64,000 nucleotides of DNA, from positions 6,627-70,626 of the forward strand of contig JANNOJ010000037.1 of NCBI GenBank assembly GCA_031399025.1, written 5' to 3'. The translations under genes and the position numbers were made by a program. This DNA comes from CBDBZL01 sp031399025 (lineage in GTDB: Bacteria > Pseudomonadota > Alphaproteobacteria > Sphingomonadales > Sphingomonadaceae). Every line of letters starts with the position of its first letter. Position 1 is the first letter of the stretch. Positions 8,343 to 17,924 of the stretch are shown here, in pieces. The notes under the pieces were generated by a model, which was not told the origin of the DNA, made no database searches, and worked only from the letters and a program-made list of their open reading frames with translations.

Positions 8343-8912
8343 CTATGGTCCAGCGTCATAGTCTTCCTCATCTTCAGGTACGCGCCATTTCATTTCTCCC
8401 GTTTGTGGATCGCGCCAGCAGTGGAGTTTGCTAGGATAATCATTCCCTACGATCTCGAATATCCTGACAATCTCGGCGGTGCTCACGAAATTGAGGCGCA
8501 TGTCCTTGTCATGGTCGCTGGTGAAGAACACCCCATGACCATCGTCATCGCCTGAAAGCATGAAGATGAAGCTATGGATTAATCGATGCGCGACATAGAG
8601 CAGATCGCGGTCCTCTGACCTCCGGTCATCCATTTCGTACAATTCGCAAATATTATTTCGATTATACCAATCCGCCAGGGGAGCATCGAGTCGCTTCGGG
8701 TACCAAGTAACGCTGACCTGAAGCCGGCGCGTAGAGTTGCTCACCTTTCCAGTGGCTTCGAGTAGCTTCCGAACGGAATAGAAGCCGATGAAGAGCTCTC
8801 GCTCAATTTGCGCGAACTCGTCATCGGAAAGCTCTTCACGATCCATAAAGTCGCGAATAAGTGCTGCACCTGCGACCAGTGGCTCCTTCCAGAAGACGCT
8901 CTCGGTGATCAC
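8343..8912 (-). CDS. Orphan hypothetical protein, low GC
   Basis: A 189-residue acidic protein starting at GTG 8912, with an AAGG about 9 bases upstream. No domain is recognised. It has many aromatic and charged residues (WYPKRLDAPLADWYNRNN, LIHSFIFMLSGDDDGHGVFF) and an acidic tail (PEDEEDYDAG). Base composition is clearly more AT-rich than its neighbours. It lies in the same frame as cobT, directly after the cobT stop, and ends one base before the upstream cysS start option. It looks like a recently acquired gene lodged between two housekeeping genes, perhaps of immunity or effector type, but nothing proves this. Confidence 0.7.
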   Translation of the reverse strand: MITESVFWKEPLVAGAALIRDFMDREELSDDEFAQIERELFIGFYSVRKLLEATGKVSNSTRRLQVSVTWYPKRLDAPLADWYNRNNICELYEMDDRRSEDRDLLYVAHRLIHSFIFMLSGDDDGHGVFFTSDHDKDMRLNFVSTAEIVRIFEIVGNDYPSKLHCWRDPQTGEMKWRVPEDEEDYDAGP

Positions 8913-8939
8913 AATATCAACCTTCGAAACAGTGGCGCA

Positions 8940-10754
8940 TCACTCCACCTCGAACAGCCCGGCCAGCTGCTCGATGATCGTGCCGCCCAGCTGCTCCACG
9001 TCCATGATCGTCACCGCGCGGCGGTAATAGCGGTTGACGTCGTGGCCGATGCCGATGGCCACCAGCTGCACCGGCGAGCTCTTCTCGATCCAGTCGATCA
9101 CCTTGCGCAGGTGCGTCTCAAGATAGCCGGCATTGTTCACGCTGAGCGTCGAATCGTCCACCGGCGCGCCGTCGGAAATGACCATCAGGATGCGGCGGTC
9201 CTCGGCGCGGGCGAGCAGGCGCTCGTGGGCCCAGAGCAGCGCCTCGCCGTCGATGTTCTCCTTGAGCAGCCCCTCGCGCATCATCAGGCCGAGGTTGCGG
9301 CGCGCGCGGCGCATGGGCTCGTCGGCCCTCTTGTAGATGATGTGGCGCAGATCGTTGAGCCGGCCCGGCCCCGCGGGCTTGCCCGAATTCAGCCATTTCT
9401 CGCGCCCCTGCCCGCCCTTCCAGGCGCGGGTGGTGAAGCCGAGGATCTCCACCTTCACCCCGCAGCGCTCGAGCGTGCGCGCCATGATGTCGGCGCTGAT
9501 CGCGGCAATGGAGATCGGCCGCCCGCGCATCGAGCCCGAATTGTCGATTAGGAGCGTGACGACGGTGTCCTTGAACTCCTGCTCGCGCTCGATCTTGTAG
9601 CTGAGCGAATGGCCGGGCGAGACCACCACCCGCGCCAGGCGCGCCGCGTCAAGCAGGCCCTCCTCCTGGTCGAAGTCCCAGGACCGGTTCTGCTGCGCCA
9701 TCAGGCGGCGCTGGAGGCGGTTGGCGAGGCGGGTGACGACGCCCGCCAGGCCGGTCAGCTGGCTGTCGAGATAGGCGCGGAGGCGATCGAGTTCCTCGCA
9801 ATCGCACAGGTCCTGTGCCTCCACGGTCTCGTCGAACTCGCGGGTATAGACGGCATAGTCGAAGCTGTCGGGCAGGTCCTGCCAGCGGGCGTTGCGGCGC
9901 TGGGGGAGCAGGCCCTGCTCGCCTTCCTCGCCGAACTCGCCCTCGGCCATGTCCTGTTCCTGGGTGGTCTCCTGCTCGCCTTCCGCCTCGCCCTCGCCCT
10001 CCCCTTCGCCGGCGATCTCCTCGCGGCGCTGTTCCATGCCCGGCTCGTCCGGGGTCTCCTGCGGCGCTTCGTCGTCGCCGCTCTCCTCGGCGTCCTGCGC
10101 ATCGTCCGGGGTCTCGTCGGGACGCTCGGCCGGGACCAGGTCGAGATGGCGCAGCAGGTCGAGGGCGAGCGCCTGGAAGGCGCGCTGGTCGTCGATCCGC
10201 TCCGCCAACCGGGCGAAATCGTCGCCGGTGCGGGCCGCGACGAATTCGCGCACCAGCTCCACCCCCGCGCGGGCGGTGGGCGGGATCGGCTGGCCGGTCA
10301 GCTGCTCGCGCAGCAACAGCGCCAGGGCGCTCTGGAACGGCACCTCCTCGGCGCTGGTTGCGCGGCTGATCGGATCGGTTCGGCTGGTTACCTCGGTCAT
10401 CGCGGCGAGGTTGTCGCGCATGCCGGCAAAGGCATTGCCGCCGATCGCCTCGTAGCGCACCTGCTCGATCGCGTCGTAGCAGGCGCGCGCGTCGGGCTCG
10501 GCCGGGCTGCGCTGGCGATGCAGCGCCGCATCGTGATGCCGCATCCTGAGCGCGAAGCTGTCGGTGAAGCCTCGCGCCTCGCGGGCCTGGGCCACCGGCA
10601 CCTGACGCCCCGGCATCGGCACGCGCAGCGTCTTGCCCTGAACGCTGGGCGTCTCGCTGGTCCACGACACCTCGGCCTCCGGCTCGCGCGCGAGAGCACG
10701 TACGACGCCGGTTAGCGCGTGCTTGAAGCGGTCGAGAGGGGTTTGGTCGGACAT
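8940..10754 (-). CDS. cobT: Cobaltochelatase subunit CobT
   Basis: A 604-residue protein from ATG 10754 (MSDQTPLDRFKHALTG). It has a CobT N-terminal region, a very acidic Glu/Asp-rich linker at ~215-300 (repeats of GEGEG and EEGEQ) and a C-terminal von Willebrand A domain with the MIDAS motif DNSGSM and ISDGAPVDD. CobT with CobS (AAA+) and CobN inserts cobalt into hydrogenobyrinic acid diamide in aerobic B12 synthesis; cobS and cobN are not in this window. Sphingomonads often keep cobST outside a B12 operon, so a different MoxR/VWA-type role is possible. Confidence 0.93.
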   Translation of the reverse strand: MSDQTPLDRFKHALTGVVRALAREPEAEVSWTSETPSVQGKTLRVPMPGRQVPVAQAREARGFTDSFALRMRHHDAALHRQRSPAEPDARACYDAIEQVRYEAIGGNAFAGMRDNLAAMTEVTSRTDPISRATSAEEVPFQSALALLLREQLTGQPIPPTARAGVELVREFVAARTGDDFARLAERIDDQRAFQALALDLLRHLDLVPAERPDETPDDAQDAEESGDDEAPQETPDEPGMEQRREEIAGEGEGEGEAEGEQETTQEQDMAEGEFGEEGEQGLLPQRRNARWQDLPDSFDYAVYTREFDETVEAQDLCDCEELDRLRAYLDSQLTGLAGVVTRLANRLQRRLMAQQNRSWDFDQEEGLLDAARLARVVVSPGHSLSYKIEREQEFKDTVVTLLIDNSGSMRGRPISIAAISADIMARTLERCGVKVEILGFTTRAWKGGQGREKWLNSGKPAGPGRLNDLRHIIYKRADEPMRRARRNLGLMMREGLLKENIDGEALLWAHERLLARAEDRRILMVISDGAPVDDSTLSVNNAGYLETHLRKVIDWIEKSSPVQLVAIGIGHDVNRYYRRAVTIMDVEQLGGTIIEQLAGLFEVE

Positions 10755-10798
10755 GAAAGCGCTGGCTGCCGGGTTGAGCGCCAACTATAGGCCGCGCC

Positions 10799-11455
10799 AT
10801 GCCTCGCACAACCGGCATCGCCGCGTCCGTTGCCGCCGCGGGCATGCTCGTGTTCGCAGCGCTTCCCGCGCGCGCGCAGGAGGAGGACACCCAGCTGTGG
10901 ACCACATTCGCGCTGGCCGGCCCGATCGGCCCCCGAGTGGAAGCATCAATCGAGACCTCGCCGCGGGCGCGCGCCGAGGGATCGGGCGGCGACCAGGTGC
11001 TCTCCCGCGTGATGGCCGAGTATCGGCTGAGCCCGTCGGTGAGTGCCGGCGGCGGGGTAAGCTATGTGGAATTCGCCGGCGGCAACGAATGGCGGCCGCA
11101 CCAGCAGGTCATCTTCAATACCGGCCCGCTCGCGTTTCGCACCCGGCTCGAGCAGCGCTTCTTTGCCGGCGCTGACCGGATGGAGCTGCGCCTGCGGCAG
11201 CGTATGCAGGCGAGCTTCTCCCTGCCCGGAAGCACGACGCTCGGGATGGCGGCCGAAGTGCTCGGGCTGGTCCAGACGCGCAATTCGGCCGAGAATGCGC
11301 GCATCGAGCAGTGGCGTGCCCAGCTCTTCGTTCGCCGCCGAGTTGCCCGCCAGTTGGAGGCGAGCATTGGCTATCTGCTGATTTTGTCGCCGCGCGATGG
11401 CCGGCCTGACCGGCTATCGCACGTACCGCAGATCGCCTTGACGATCAGGCCCTAG
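10799..11455 (+). CDS. DUF2490-like secreted beta-rich protein
   Basis: A 218-residue protein with a signal peptide (hydrophobic core VAAAGMLVFAALPARAQ, likely cleaved after ARA). The mature part opens DTQLWTTFALAGPIG, typical of DUF2490, and contains repeated amphipathic beta segments (VSAGGGVSYVEF, LAFRTRLEQRFF, MELRLRQRMQASFSL) ending in an aromatic-poor strand (IALTIRP). This suggests an outer-membrane or periplasmic barrel of unknown function. Divergent from cobT, 44 bases apart; its end overlaps the convergent PEP-CTERM gene by four bases. Confidence 0.82.
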   Translation: MPRTTGIAASVAAAGMLVFAALPARAQEEDTQLWTTFALAGPIGPRVEASIETSPRARAEGSGGDQVLSRVMAEYRLSPSVSAGGGVSYVEFAGGNEWRPHQQVIFNTGPLAFRTRLEQRFFAGADRMELRLRQRMQASFSLPGSTTLGMAAEVLGLVQTRNSAENARIEQWRAQLFVRRRVARQLEASIGYLLILSPRDGRPDRLSHVPQIALTIRP

Positions 11456-12114
11456 CGCGAGGGGGCGCTCAGGACCGATCGGGCAGTGACGGGTGGGTCA
11501 GCCAGCACGGCCGATCTGCGACGTGGTGACGAACGGCGCAGCCCACTGCCCACGGCAGCGAACCCGAGCAGGAGCATTGCCCAAGTTGCCGGTTCGGGGA
11601 TTGCCGGCGTGGGCAGCGGCGGCGGGGCTAACGGCTGCTCGGGCTGTTCGGCAGGGCCGCTCGGCTGGCCTGGAACAAGGCCCGCGCCGCCCGGCTCTGC
11701 CGGGAGACCCCCGGAGCTGATCGGCTGGAGCGGGCCCGTCGATGCAGCAGGAACACCCGAGGCACCACCGCCGAAATTGCCCAACAGCAGCGGGAGGCCG
11801 GCCAAGCCGCCGAACACGAACAGCGCCAACAACTCGTCGCCGTTGGCCTGCACCGCCAGCGGGCTCACCTCGGGCGCGATGAGCGGCATCGCCACGCCGT
11901 CCACCGGAATGATCACCGGCTGATACGGGGGAAGCACCACAATCCGGTTCGCGTAGTTCGCCATGTTCGCCACGTCCTCGGCATTGTCGGCGGCGAGAAC
12001 CACGTCTTCCAGCGTATCGTCAGTGCGGCCAGGCTGAAGCCCGGCACCCTGCGCGGAGGCACCCACCAATACCGAGGCGCAGCCCAACAGCAGGGCGGAA
12101 CGAGGGATGCGCAT
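11452..12114 (-). CDS. PEP-CTERM sorting-domain protein
   Basis: A 220-residue exported protein starting at ATG 12114 with GGAG eight bases upstream. It has a signal peptide (LLLGCASVLVGASAQGA), a low-complexity Pro/Gly-rich middle, and a C-terminal sorting signal PEPATWAMLLLGFAAVGSGL followed by a basic stretch RRSSPRRR. Such proteins are processed by exosortase and usually linked to exopolysaccharide. A hydrophobic segment near residue 105 (LLALFVFGGLAGLPLLLG) may be a second membrane span. No exosortase gene is in the window. Confidence 0.87.
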   Translation of the reverse strand: MRIPRSALLLGCASVLVGASAQGAGLQPGRTDDTLEDVVLAADNAEDVANMANYANRIVVLPPYQPVIIPVDGVAMPLIAPEVSPLAVQANGDELLALFVFGGLAGLPLLLGNFGGGASGVPAASTGPLQPISSGGLPAEPGGAGLVPGQPSGPAEQPEQPLAPPPLPTPAIPEPATWAMLLLGFAAVGSGLRRSSPRRRSAVLADPPVTARSVLSAPSR

Positions 12115-12657
12115 CTTCAATCTCCAGTCCGATAGACAGCTCTGTGCTATACGCATGAGAACCTTAATGGGGGGTTGGCGAAGCCGATAAATCAAATACT
12201 TAATGGCATTTGTCCCAGGTCGGCACATTTTTGACACATTAAAGCCGGCTTGAGATGAACTTGGCGAACAATAGGATGGCGCTTGGCAAGCGCTTGTCGT
12301 GCCGATCAACCCGCAGCTGCGTGCACTCGGTTCGGGCTTGGTGGCGGCCACCCCAGGACCGACGGCGAGCCCGTGGCATGCTCCACGCGACCCGCCAAGT
12401 TGCCCGCATCACCGCCGATACCCACGCGATGGACCCGAAGCGAAGCTGGCCAACCATCAGTTGTGGCGGTGCGCATGCGGTGGCGAGACCATCTGGCGGG
12501 CCGGCGGTGCTACCGCCGCGGCGGAACCCGGCGGACCGACAGCACAGCTGCACTGGCGCAAGGCGAGGCAAACCGGTGCTCGACAGATTGTCCCCATCGG
12601 ATCCGCAATGGCGCCGCTTGCGGCGCGCATGGTGGCGCGGCCATATGCCGACCAGCC
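12115..12657. other. Intergenic region between PEP-CTERM gene and priA
   Basis: A 543-base gap between two divergent genes. The half nearest the PEP-CTERM gene (12120-12260) is noticeably AT-richer and probably holds its promoter. The rest is GC-rich with open frames that resemble no family. No RNA gene was seen. Confidence 0.45.
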
Positions 12658-14823
12658 ATGCACCGCGTCCGTCTCCTGGTCTTTAACGCCGCGCTCGGCG
12701 CGCTCGATTACCGCGTGCCTGAAGGCATGGTGGTCGAGCCCGGCTCGGTGGTGATCGCGCCGCTCGGCCCGCGCCAGATCATCGGCATTGCCTGGGAGCC
12801 CGAGCGCCTGCCGAGCGAGGCGGTCGACGAGGGCCGCCTGCGGCCGCTGCTCGGCGTACTCCGCGTGCCCCCGCTCAGCTCCGAGCTTCGCCGCTTGATC
12901 GAGTGGACGGCGGCTTATTATTGCGCGCCGCTCGCATCGGTGGCGCGGATGGTGCTGGCGAGCGGCGGGGCGCTGCAGGGCCCTTCCACGGTCACCGAAT
13001 ACCGCCTCACCGGTGGCAGGCCAGAGCGGATGACGGCGCCGCGCGAACGGGCGATCACGAGGCTCGAGGGCGAGCAGGCGACCCTGCGCGAACTGGCTGC
13101 GCTGGCCGGCGTGAGCGAGGGCGTACTGCGCGGGCTGGTGGCCCATGGCGTGCTCGAGCCGGTGCTGGTCGACTGCGACCGGCCCTATCCGCCGGCGAAC
13201 GCCGACCATTGGCCGCCGGTGCTCAGCCCCGAGCAGCGGGGGGGGGCCGACCGGCTGGTGCGGGCGGTGAGCGACGCCCGGTTCGCACCGTTCCTGCTCG
13301 ATGGGGTGACCGGCTCGGGCAAGACCGAAACCTATTTCGAGGCGATCGCCCAGGCGCTCAGGATGGGGCGCCAGGTCCTCGTCCTGCTGCCCGAGATCGC
13401 GTTGACGGAGGCCTTTCTGACCCGCTTCGAAGCGCGGTTCGGCACGCCGCCGATCGTCTGGCACTCCTCACTCAGGTCCACCGGCCGCCGCCGGGCCTGG
13501 CGCGCTATCGCGGCTGGAGAGGCGCAGGTTGTGGTCGGCGCGCGCTCGGCCCTGTTCCTGCCTTATCGCAAGCTTGGCCTCATCGTGGTGGACGAGGCTC
13601 ACGAGGTGAGCTTCAAGCAGGACGACGGGGTGCGCTACAACGCCCGCGACGTGGCGGTCATGCGCGCCCGTTTCGAACAGGTCCCGGTGGTGCTCGCCAG
13701 CGCCACGCCCGCCCTGGAGAGCCTGCACATGGCCGAGACCGGAGTGTACGAGAAGCTCGTCCTGCCCGCCCGGTATGGTGCGGCCGAGCTGCCGCGCATC
13801 GACCTGGTCGATCTGACCCGGGAACAGCCCGAGCGCGGCCGCTGGCTGGCGCCACGGCTGGCCGCCGGGATGCGCCAGCGGCTCGAGCGCGGGGAGCAGT
13901 CGCTGCTGTTTCTGAACCGTCGGGGTTACGCGCCTTTGACGCTATGTCGTCATTGCGGTTATCGCTGCCAATGCCCCAATTGCAGCGCCTGGCTGGTCGA
14001 GCACCGCCTGTCGCAACGGCTCGCCTGCCACCATTGCGGGCACGAGGACAAGCCGCCCGCCACTTGCCCCGAATGCGGCCAGGCCGACTGCCTGGTGGCC
14101 TGCGGCCCGGGCGTCGAGCGGATCGCCGACGAAGTCGCGCAGATCCTGCCCGAAGCCCGCGTCGCGCTCGTCACCTCGGATACGCTGGGCTCGCCCGAGA
14201 AGGCGGCCGCCTTCATCGCCGCGGCCGAGGGCGGCGCGATCGACGTGATCGTGGGCACCCAGCTCGTCACCAAGGGCTTCCACTTCCCCGAGCTCACGCT
14301 GGTCGGCGTGGTCGATGCCGACCTGGGCCTGGAGGGCGGCGATCTGCGCGCGGCGGAGCGCACTTACCAGCAGGTGGCGCAGGTATCGGGGCGAGCGGGC
14401 CGCGGCGCCAAGCCGGGCGAGGTGCTGATCCAGACGCGCCACCCCGACGCACCGGTGATCGCGGCGCTGGTCGCGGGGGACCGCGACGCATTCTACGCCG
14501 CCGAGACCCAGGCGCGCCGCCACGCCGGCGCTCCACCTTTCGGGCGTTGGGCGGCGATCATCGTCTCGAGCGAGGACGAGGCCGAGGCGCGCGAGGCAGC
14601 CCGCCGAATTGGTGCCACCCGACCCGATCTGGCCGATATCGCCATCTACGGCCCCGCCCCGGCGCCGATGGCATTGCTGCGCGGTCGCCATCGGCACCGC
14701 CTGCTGATCAACGCCCGTCGCAGCGCCAGCGTGCAGGACGTGATCCGCACTTGGCTCGGCGGCCTCGCTTTCCCCCGCGGGGTTCGCGTGGGCGTCGACA
14801 TCGATCCCTACAGCTTCGTGTGA
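12658..14823 (+). CDS. priA: Primosomal protein N' (replication restart helicase PriA)
   Basis: A 721-residue protein beginning MHRVRLLVFNAALGALDYR. It restarts stalled forks by loading the replisome. Motifs: Walker A GVTGSGKTETYF, VVDEAHE (DEAH box), eight zinc-binding cysteines in CRHCGYRCQCPNC and CHHCGHEDKPPATCPECGQADC, then helicase motifs V/VI (GTQLVTKGFHFPEL, QVSGRAGRG). ATG 12658 matches the family start; upstream in-frame codons are Arg-rich and not protein-like. Confidence 0.97.
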   Translation: MHRVRLLVFNAALGALDYRVPEGMVVEPGSVVIAPLGPRQIIGIAWEPERLPSEAVDEGRLRPLLGVLRVPPLSSELRRLIEWTAAYYCAPLASVARMVLASGGALQGPSTVTEYRLTGGRPERMTAPRERAITRLEGEQATLRELAALAGVSEGVLRGLVAHGVLEPVLVDCDRPYPPANADHWPPVLSPEQRGGADRLVRAVSDARFAPFLLDGVTGSGKTETYFEAIAQALRMGRQVLVLLPEIALTEAFLTRFEARFGTPPIVWHSSLRSTGRRRAWRAIAAGEAQVVVGARSALFLPYRKLGLIVVDEAHEVSFKQDDGVRYNARDVAVMRARFEQVPVVLASATPALESLHMAETGVYEKLVLPARYGAAELPRIDLVDLTREQPERGRWLAPRLAAGMRQRLERGEQSLLFLNRRGYAPLTLCRHCGYRCQCPNCSAWLVEHRLSQRLACHHCGHEDKPPATCPECGQADCLVACGPGVERIADEVAQILPEARVALVTSDTLGSPEKAAAFIAAAEGGAIDVIVGTQLVTKGFHFPELTLVGVVDADLGLEGGDLRAAERTYQQVAQVSGRAGRGAKPGEVLIQTRHPDAPVIAALVAGDRDAFYAAETQARRHAGAPPFGRWAAIIVSSEDEAEAREAARRIGATRPDLADIAIYGPAPAPMALLRGRHRHRLLINARRSASVQDVIRTWLGGLAFPRGVRVGVDIDPYSFV

Positions 14824-15310
14824 CTAAGCGCCGGCCAGGTGCAACCTCTACCGCATGGACCGCACCATCCAAGAGGTGGCGCGGGCAGCGTCACATTCAT
14901 GATGAGACCCGCGCGCCGATCAAAATGACTGATCTTCCACCGGTTACGCGGACACCTTGGGCTAGCCCGTCAAGCGCTGCTCGGCGGGTCGGGGGTGAGA
15001 TAACCCAGGGCCGAGGGCATGCGGTGCCGATTGTACTATCCTGCGATCTATCCGAGCAGGGCTTGGCGCGCTGCGACGTGCGTGGCCCGGCGGCATCGGT
15101 GGACGAGCTCGACCGGCAAGGTGGGGGGTCGGTTCATCGCGCTCGATTGCGTGAACGCAATCAAGGACTAGGTGCAGGGCCGCAGGCTCGTTGAGGTCCG
15201 GCCTCACCCGACCCCGCCGTGCTCGCCGATGCGACCGTCGCGCTTAAGGATTTCTCGCACCCCCGCGCCGAGGCGGCGCTGTGCCCACCGCGCCGAACTC
15301 CGATCCGCGA
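14824..15310. other. Left edge of accessory island, no intact gene
   Basis: A 487-base stretch between priA and the IclR gene. Short frames such as one ending GGRFIALDCVNAIKD (about 15115-15169, plus) and DPAVLADATVALKDFSHPRAEA (about 15220-15275, plus) have protein-like composition but no start, length or recognised family. The stretch looks like decayed coding DNA at an island border. Confidence 0.4.
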
Positions 15311-16114
15311 TTATTCATTAGGGCTTTTCTGAGCGAAAGCCTGCCGCTCGCCAAGGCCCGCCGATTGAAGGCGTAGGGCAATCGTCGCCGCGACCGAACG
15401 AAGTCGGCCCAGAAACGGTTGCTGACCCGGCGTCGCGTTCAAGCGCGCAAGCGACAGCGCGGCGACCACCCCTTCCCCGGGAACCTCGATCGGCACTGCC
15501 AGACAGGTCAGGCCCTCGAGGACCTCGCCGTCGTCGACCGCCCAGCCGCGTTTCGCGGCAAGTTCGAGGCTCGCGCGGATCTCACCTGCATCCGTGAGCG
15601 TCCGCGAGGTTAGCGCGACGAATAGCTGGTTACCGGCCAGGTATGCGTCCCGCTCCTGGGCTGGAAGGTGCGCGAGGAGAACTTTGCCGATGCCCGAGCA
15701 GTAGCCCTCCAAGAGCATGTCCTCTCTTGTAAACAGGCAGGTCCCGGTCGGCGCCTCCTTGACCAGGTAGCGCACCATTTCTCCCTCCCAGACCCCCAGA
15801 TGGACGGCGCTGCCGGCGGTGAGCGCAAGGCGGCGCATTGGCGGGCGAGCAGCCCGGCGGATCCGCGCGTGAAGTCCGGCCCGGGTTCCCACCCGGATGA
15901 GCGCTGGTCCGGCCATATAGTCGCCCCGCCCGATGCGGCTCAGAAAGCCGCGCGACACCAGCACAGCGATCAGGCGGTGCGCCGACGAGGGCGCGATCCC
16001 GATTGAGGCCGCGACGGCGGCGATGTCGAGCGGTCCGTCGGATTGCGCTAACCGCTCGAGCATCTCGAGGGCGCGCGAGATGGCCTGGGTACCCGCGTCA
16101 GTGCTACCTTGCAT
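15311..16114 (-). CDS. IclR-family transcriptional regulator
   Basis: A 267-residue regulator from ATG 16114. The N-terminal winged HTH (ISRALEMLERLAQSDGPLDI, ASIGIAPSSAHRLIAVLVSRG) is followed by an IclR effector domain (GSAVHLGVWEGEMVRYL, YCSGIGKVLLAHL, RGWAVDDGEVLEGLTCLAVPI). IclR proteins often control aromatic catabolism. It is divergent from the hydratase operon, with 71 bases between starts, so that operon is the obvious target; the ligand would be a pathway intermediate. Confidence 0.93.
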   Translation of the reverse strand: MQGSTDAGTQAISRALEMLERLAQSDGPLDIAAVAASIGIAPSSAHRLIAVLVSRGFLSRIGRGDYMAGPALIRVGTRAGLHARIRRAARPPMRRLALTAGSAVHLGVWEGEMVRYLVKEAPTGTCLFTREDMLLEGYCSGIGKVLLAHLPAQERDAYLAGNQLFVALTSRTLTDAGEIRASLELAAKRGWAVDDGEVLEGLTCLAVPIEVPGEGVVAALSLARLNATPGQQPFLGRLRSVAATIALRLQSAGLGERQAFAQKSPNE

Positions 16115-16185
16115 CCTCTCACATTGTGATACTTGCACGAGCGGATCAAGTTGCGTTGGTGCCACCACCTTGCAAGACTGCGACC

Positions 16186-16986
16186 ATGACGGACACCGCC
16201 AGCCAACCACGCGACCACGCCACCCTCGCGCGAAGGATCCGATCGGCGTACGGCAGCGGCCCGGTCGAGCCCCTGCGCGACGGGCTCGCACCCGGCGACG
16301 GGGCGGGTGCGTACGCCGTGCAGGCGATCAACACAGAGTTCTGGCGGCAGCAGGGGCGGCGGGTAATTGGCCGGAAGATCGGTCTGACTGCCAGAGCGGT
16401 GCAGGCGCAGATGGGCGTCGACCAGCCTGACTACGGAGTGCTGTTCGAGGACATGGTCGTGGAGGAGGGCGGCACGCTCGATCCGGCCCGGGTGATACAG
16501 CCCAAGGCGGAGGCTGAAGTGGCTTTGATCCTCGGGCGCGATGTCGACGCCGTCGGGGCCACGGCCGCAGACGTAGCCGGCGCGGTCGCCTTCGCCGCGC
16601 CGGCGATCGAGGTAGTCGACAGCAGAATCGCCGACTGGAGGATCACCTTTGCCGACACGGTCGCGGACAACGGCTCATCCGCGTTCTTCGTCCTTGGGCG
16701 CGAGCGCAAGCCGCTCGATGGGCTCGATCTCTACACTTGCGGCATGGCACTGGAGGTGAACGGTGCGCTTGTCTCGCACGGCGCGGGGGCGGCCTGCCTC
16801 GGTCATCCCCTCGAGGCGGCCGCGTGGCTGGCTCGGACGCTCGCCGCAGCAGGCGAGCCCCTTCGGGCTGGCAACATCGTGCTGACCGGAGCGCTTGGTC
16901 CTATGGTGCCGATCCTTCCCGGAGACCGGGTCGAGGCGCGCATTGGCGGGCTCGGCTCCGTCTGCTTCGAATATGGCGTCAAGTAA
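16186..16986 (+). CDS. 2-keto-4-pentenoate hydratase (MhpD/XylJ-like)
   Basis: A 266-residue hydratase of the MhpD/FAH-related fold. Typical segments are VIGRKIGLTARAVQAQMGVDQPDYGVLFEDM, in which the first half is the family signature, PKAEAEVALILGRD with metal-binding Glu residues, and AAPAIEVVDSRI and FADTVADNGSSAFFVLG. It adds water to 2-hydroxypenta-2,4-dienoate-type products of meta-cleavage hydrolases, giving 4-hydroxy-2-oxoacids. It is the first gene of a three-gene operon and overlaps the next by one base (TAATG). Confidence 0.93.
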   Translation: MTDTASQPRDHATLARRIRSAYGSGPVEPLRDGLAPGDGAGAYAVQAINTEFWRQQGRRVIGRKIGLTARAVQAQMGVDQPDYGVLFEDMVVEEGGTLDPARVIQPKAEAEVALILGRDVDAVGATAADVAGAVAFAAPAIEVVDSRIADWRITFADTVADNGSSAFFVLGRERKPLDGLDLYTCGMALEVNGALVSHGAGAACLGHPLEAAAWLARTLAAAGEPLRAGNIVLTGALGPMVPILPGDRVEARIGGLGSVCFEYGVK

Positions 16987-17924
16987 TGGCGCGGACCAAG
17001 GTGGCGATCATCGGTTCGGGCAATATCGGGACCGACCTCATGATTAAGGTCATGACCAAGTCCGACCTCTTGGAAATGGCGGCGCTAGTCGGGATCGACC
17101 CTGCGTCCGACGGGCTCGCGCGCGCCGCGCGCATGGGGGTGGCGACTACGGCGGAGGGGGTCGACGGGCTCGTCGCGCTGCCGGCTTGGCAGGATGTCGC
17201 CATCGTGTTCGATGCGACATCGGCGGGCGCGCACCGCCGGCATTCCGACCTCGTGACCGGAGCGGGGAAAGCGATGGTCGACCTGACCCCCGCGGCGATC
17301 GGGCCTTACGTTATCCCGGTCGTCAATGGCGGTCACTATCTCGACGGCACAAACGTCAACATGGTGACCTGCGGAGGCCAGGCCACGATACCAATCGTGG
17401 CAGCGGTCTCGTCGGTGGCGACCGTTCATTACGCCGAGATAATCGCCTCAATCAGCTCGAGGTCCGCAGGTCCGGGCACGCGTGCCAACATCGACGAATT
17501 CACCGAGACGACGAGCCGCGCCATCGAGCTGGTCGGGGGCGCCGCGAGGGGCAAGGCGATAATCATTCTCAATCCGGCGGAGCCACCGATGCTGATGCGC
17601 GATACGGTTTTCACGCTGTCGAGCGGCGCCGAGCCGGACGAAATCGAGGCTGCTGTCGAGGCCATGGTCGCGAAGGTCAAAGCGTACGTTCCGGGCTACC
17701 GCCTCAAGCAGCGCGTACTGTTCGAGCGATTCGGCTCGAACCATCCCGTCCGCATTCCCGGGCTCGGCACGTTCGAGGGGCTGAAGACCAGCGTGTTTCT
17801 CGAGGTCGAGGGGGCAGCGCACTACCTGCCGGCCTACGCGGGCAATCTCGACATAATGACGTCCGCTGCACTCGCGACCGGCGAGGCAATCGCGCTGCGC
17901 AGGCAAGCGACGGAGTTGGCATGA
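16986..17924 (+). CDS. Acetaldehyde dehydrogenase, acylating (MhpF/DmpF-like)
   Basis: A 312-residue NAD-dependent enzyme of normal family length. The Rossmann motif VAIIGSGNIGTDLMIK is at the N-terminus; the catalytic Cys is in NMVTCGGQATIPIV; RANIDEFTETTSRAIE and NPAEPPMLMRDTV are family hallmarks. It converts acetaldehyde (or propanal) to the acyl-CoA and forms a channelling complex with the aldolase encoded next, whose start overlaps its stop by four bases. Confidence 0.95.
   Translation: MARTKVAIIGSGNIGTDLMIKVMTKSDLLEMAALVGIDPASDGLARAARMGVATTAEGVDGLVALPAWQDVAIVFDATSAGAHRRHSDLVTGAGKAMVDLTPAAIGPYVIPVVNGGHYLDGTNVNMVTCGGQATIPIVAAVSSVATVHYAEIIASISSRSAGPGTRANIDEFTETTSRAIELVGGAARGKAIIILNPAEPPMLMRDTVFTLSSGAEPDEIEAAVEAMVAKVKAYVPGYRLKQRVLFERFGSNHPVRIPGLGTFEGLKTSVFLEVEGAAHYLPAYAGNLDIMTSAALATGEAIALRRQATELA

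Noticed and set aside
8940..10754. cobT as part of a complete B12 operon
   Set aside because: No cobS, cobN or other corrin genes are in the window, so only the subunit itself is called.
12903..15194. A 763-codon plus-strand frame over priA
   Set aside because: Shadow of priA in another frame, extremely Arg/Gly-rich. Its end extends into the decayed island edge but shows no recognisable family.
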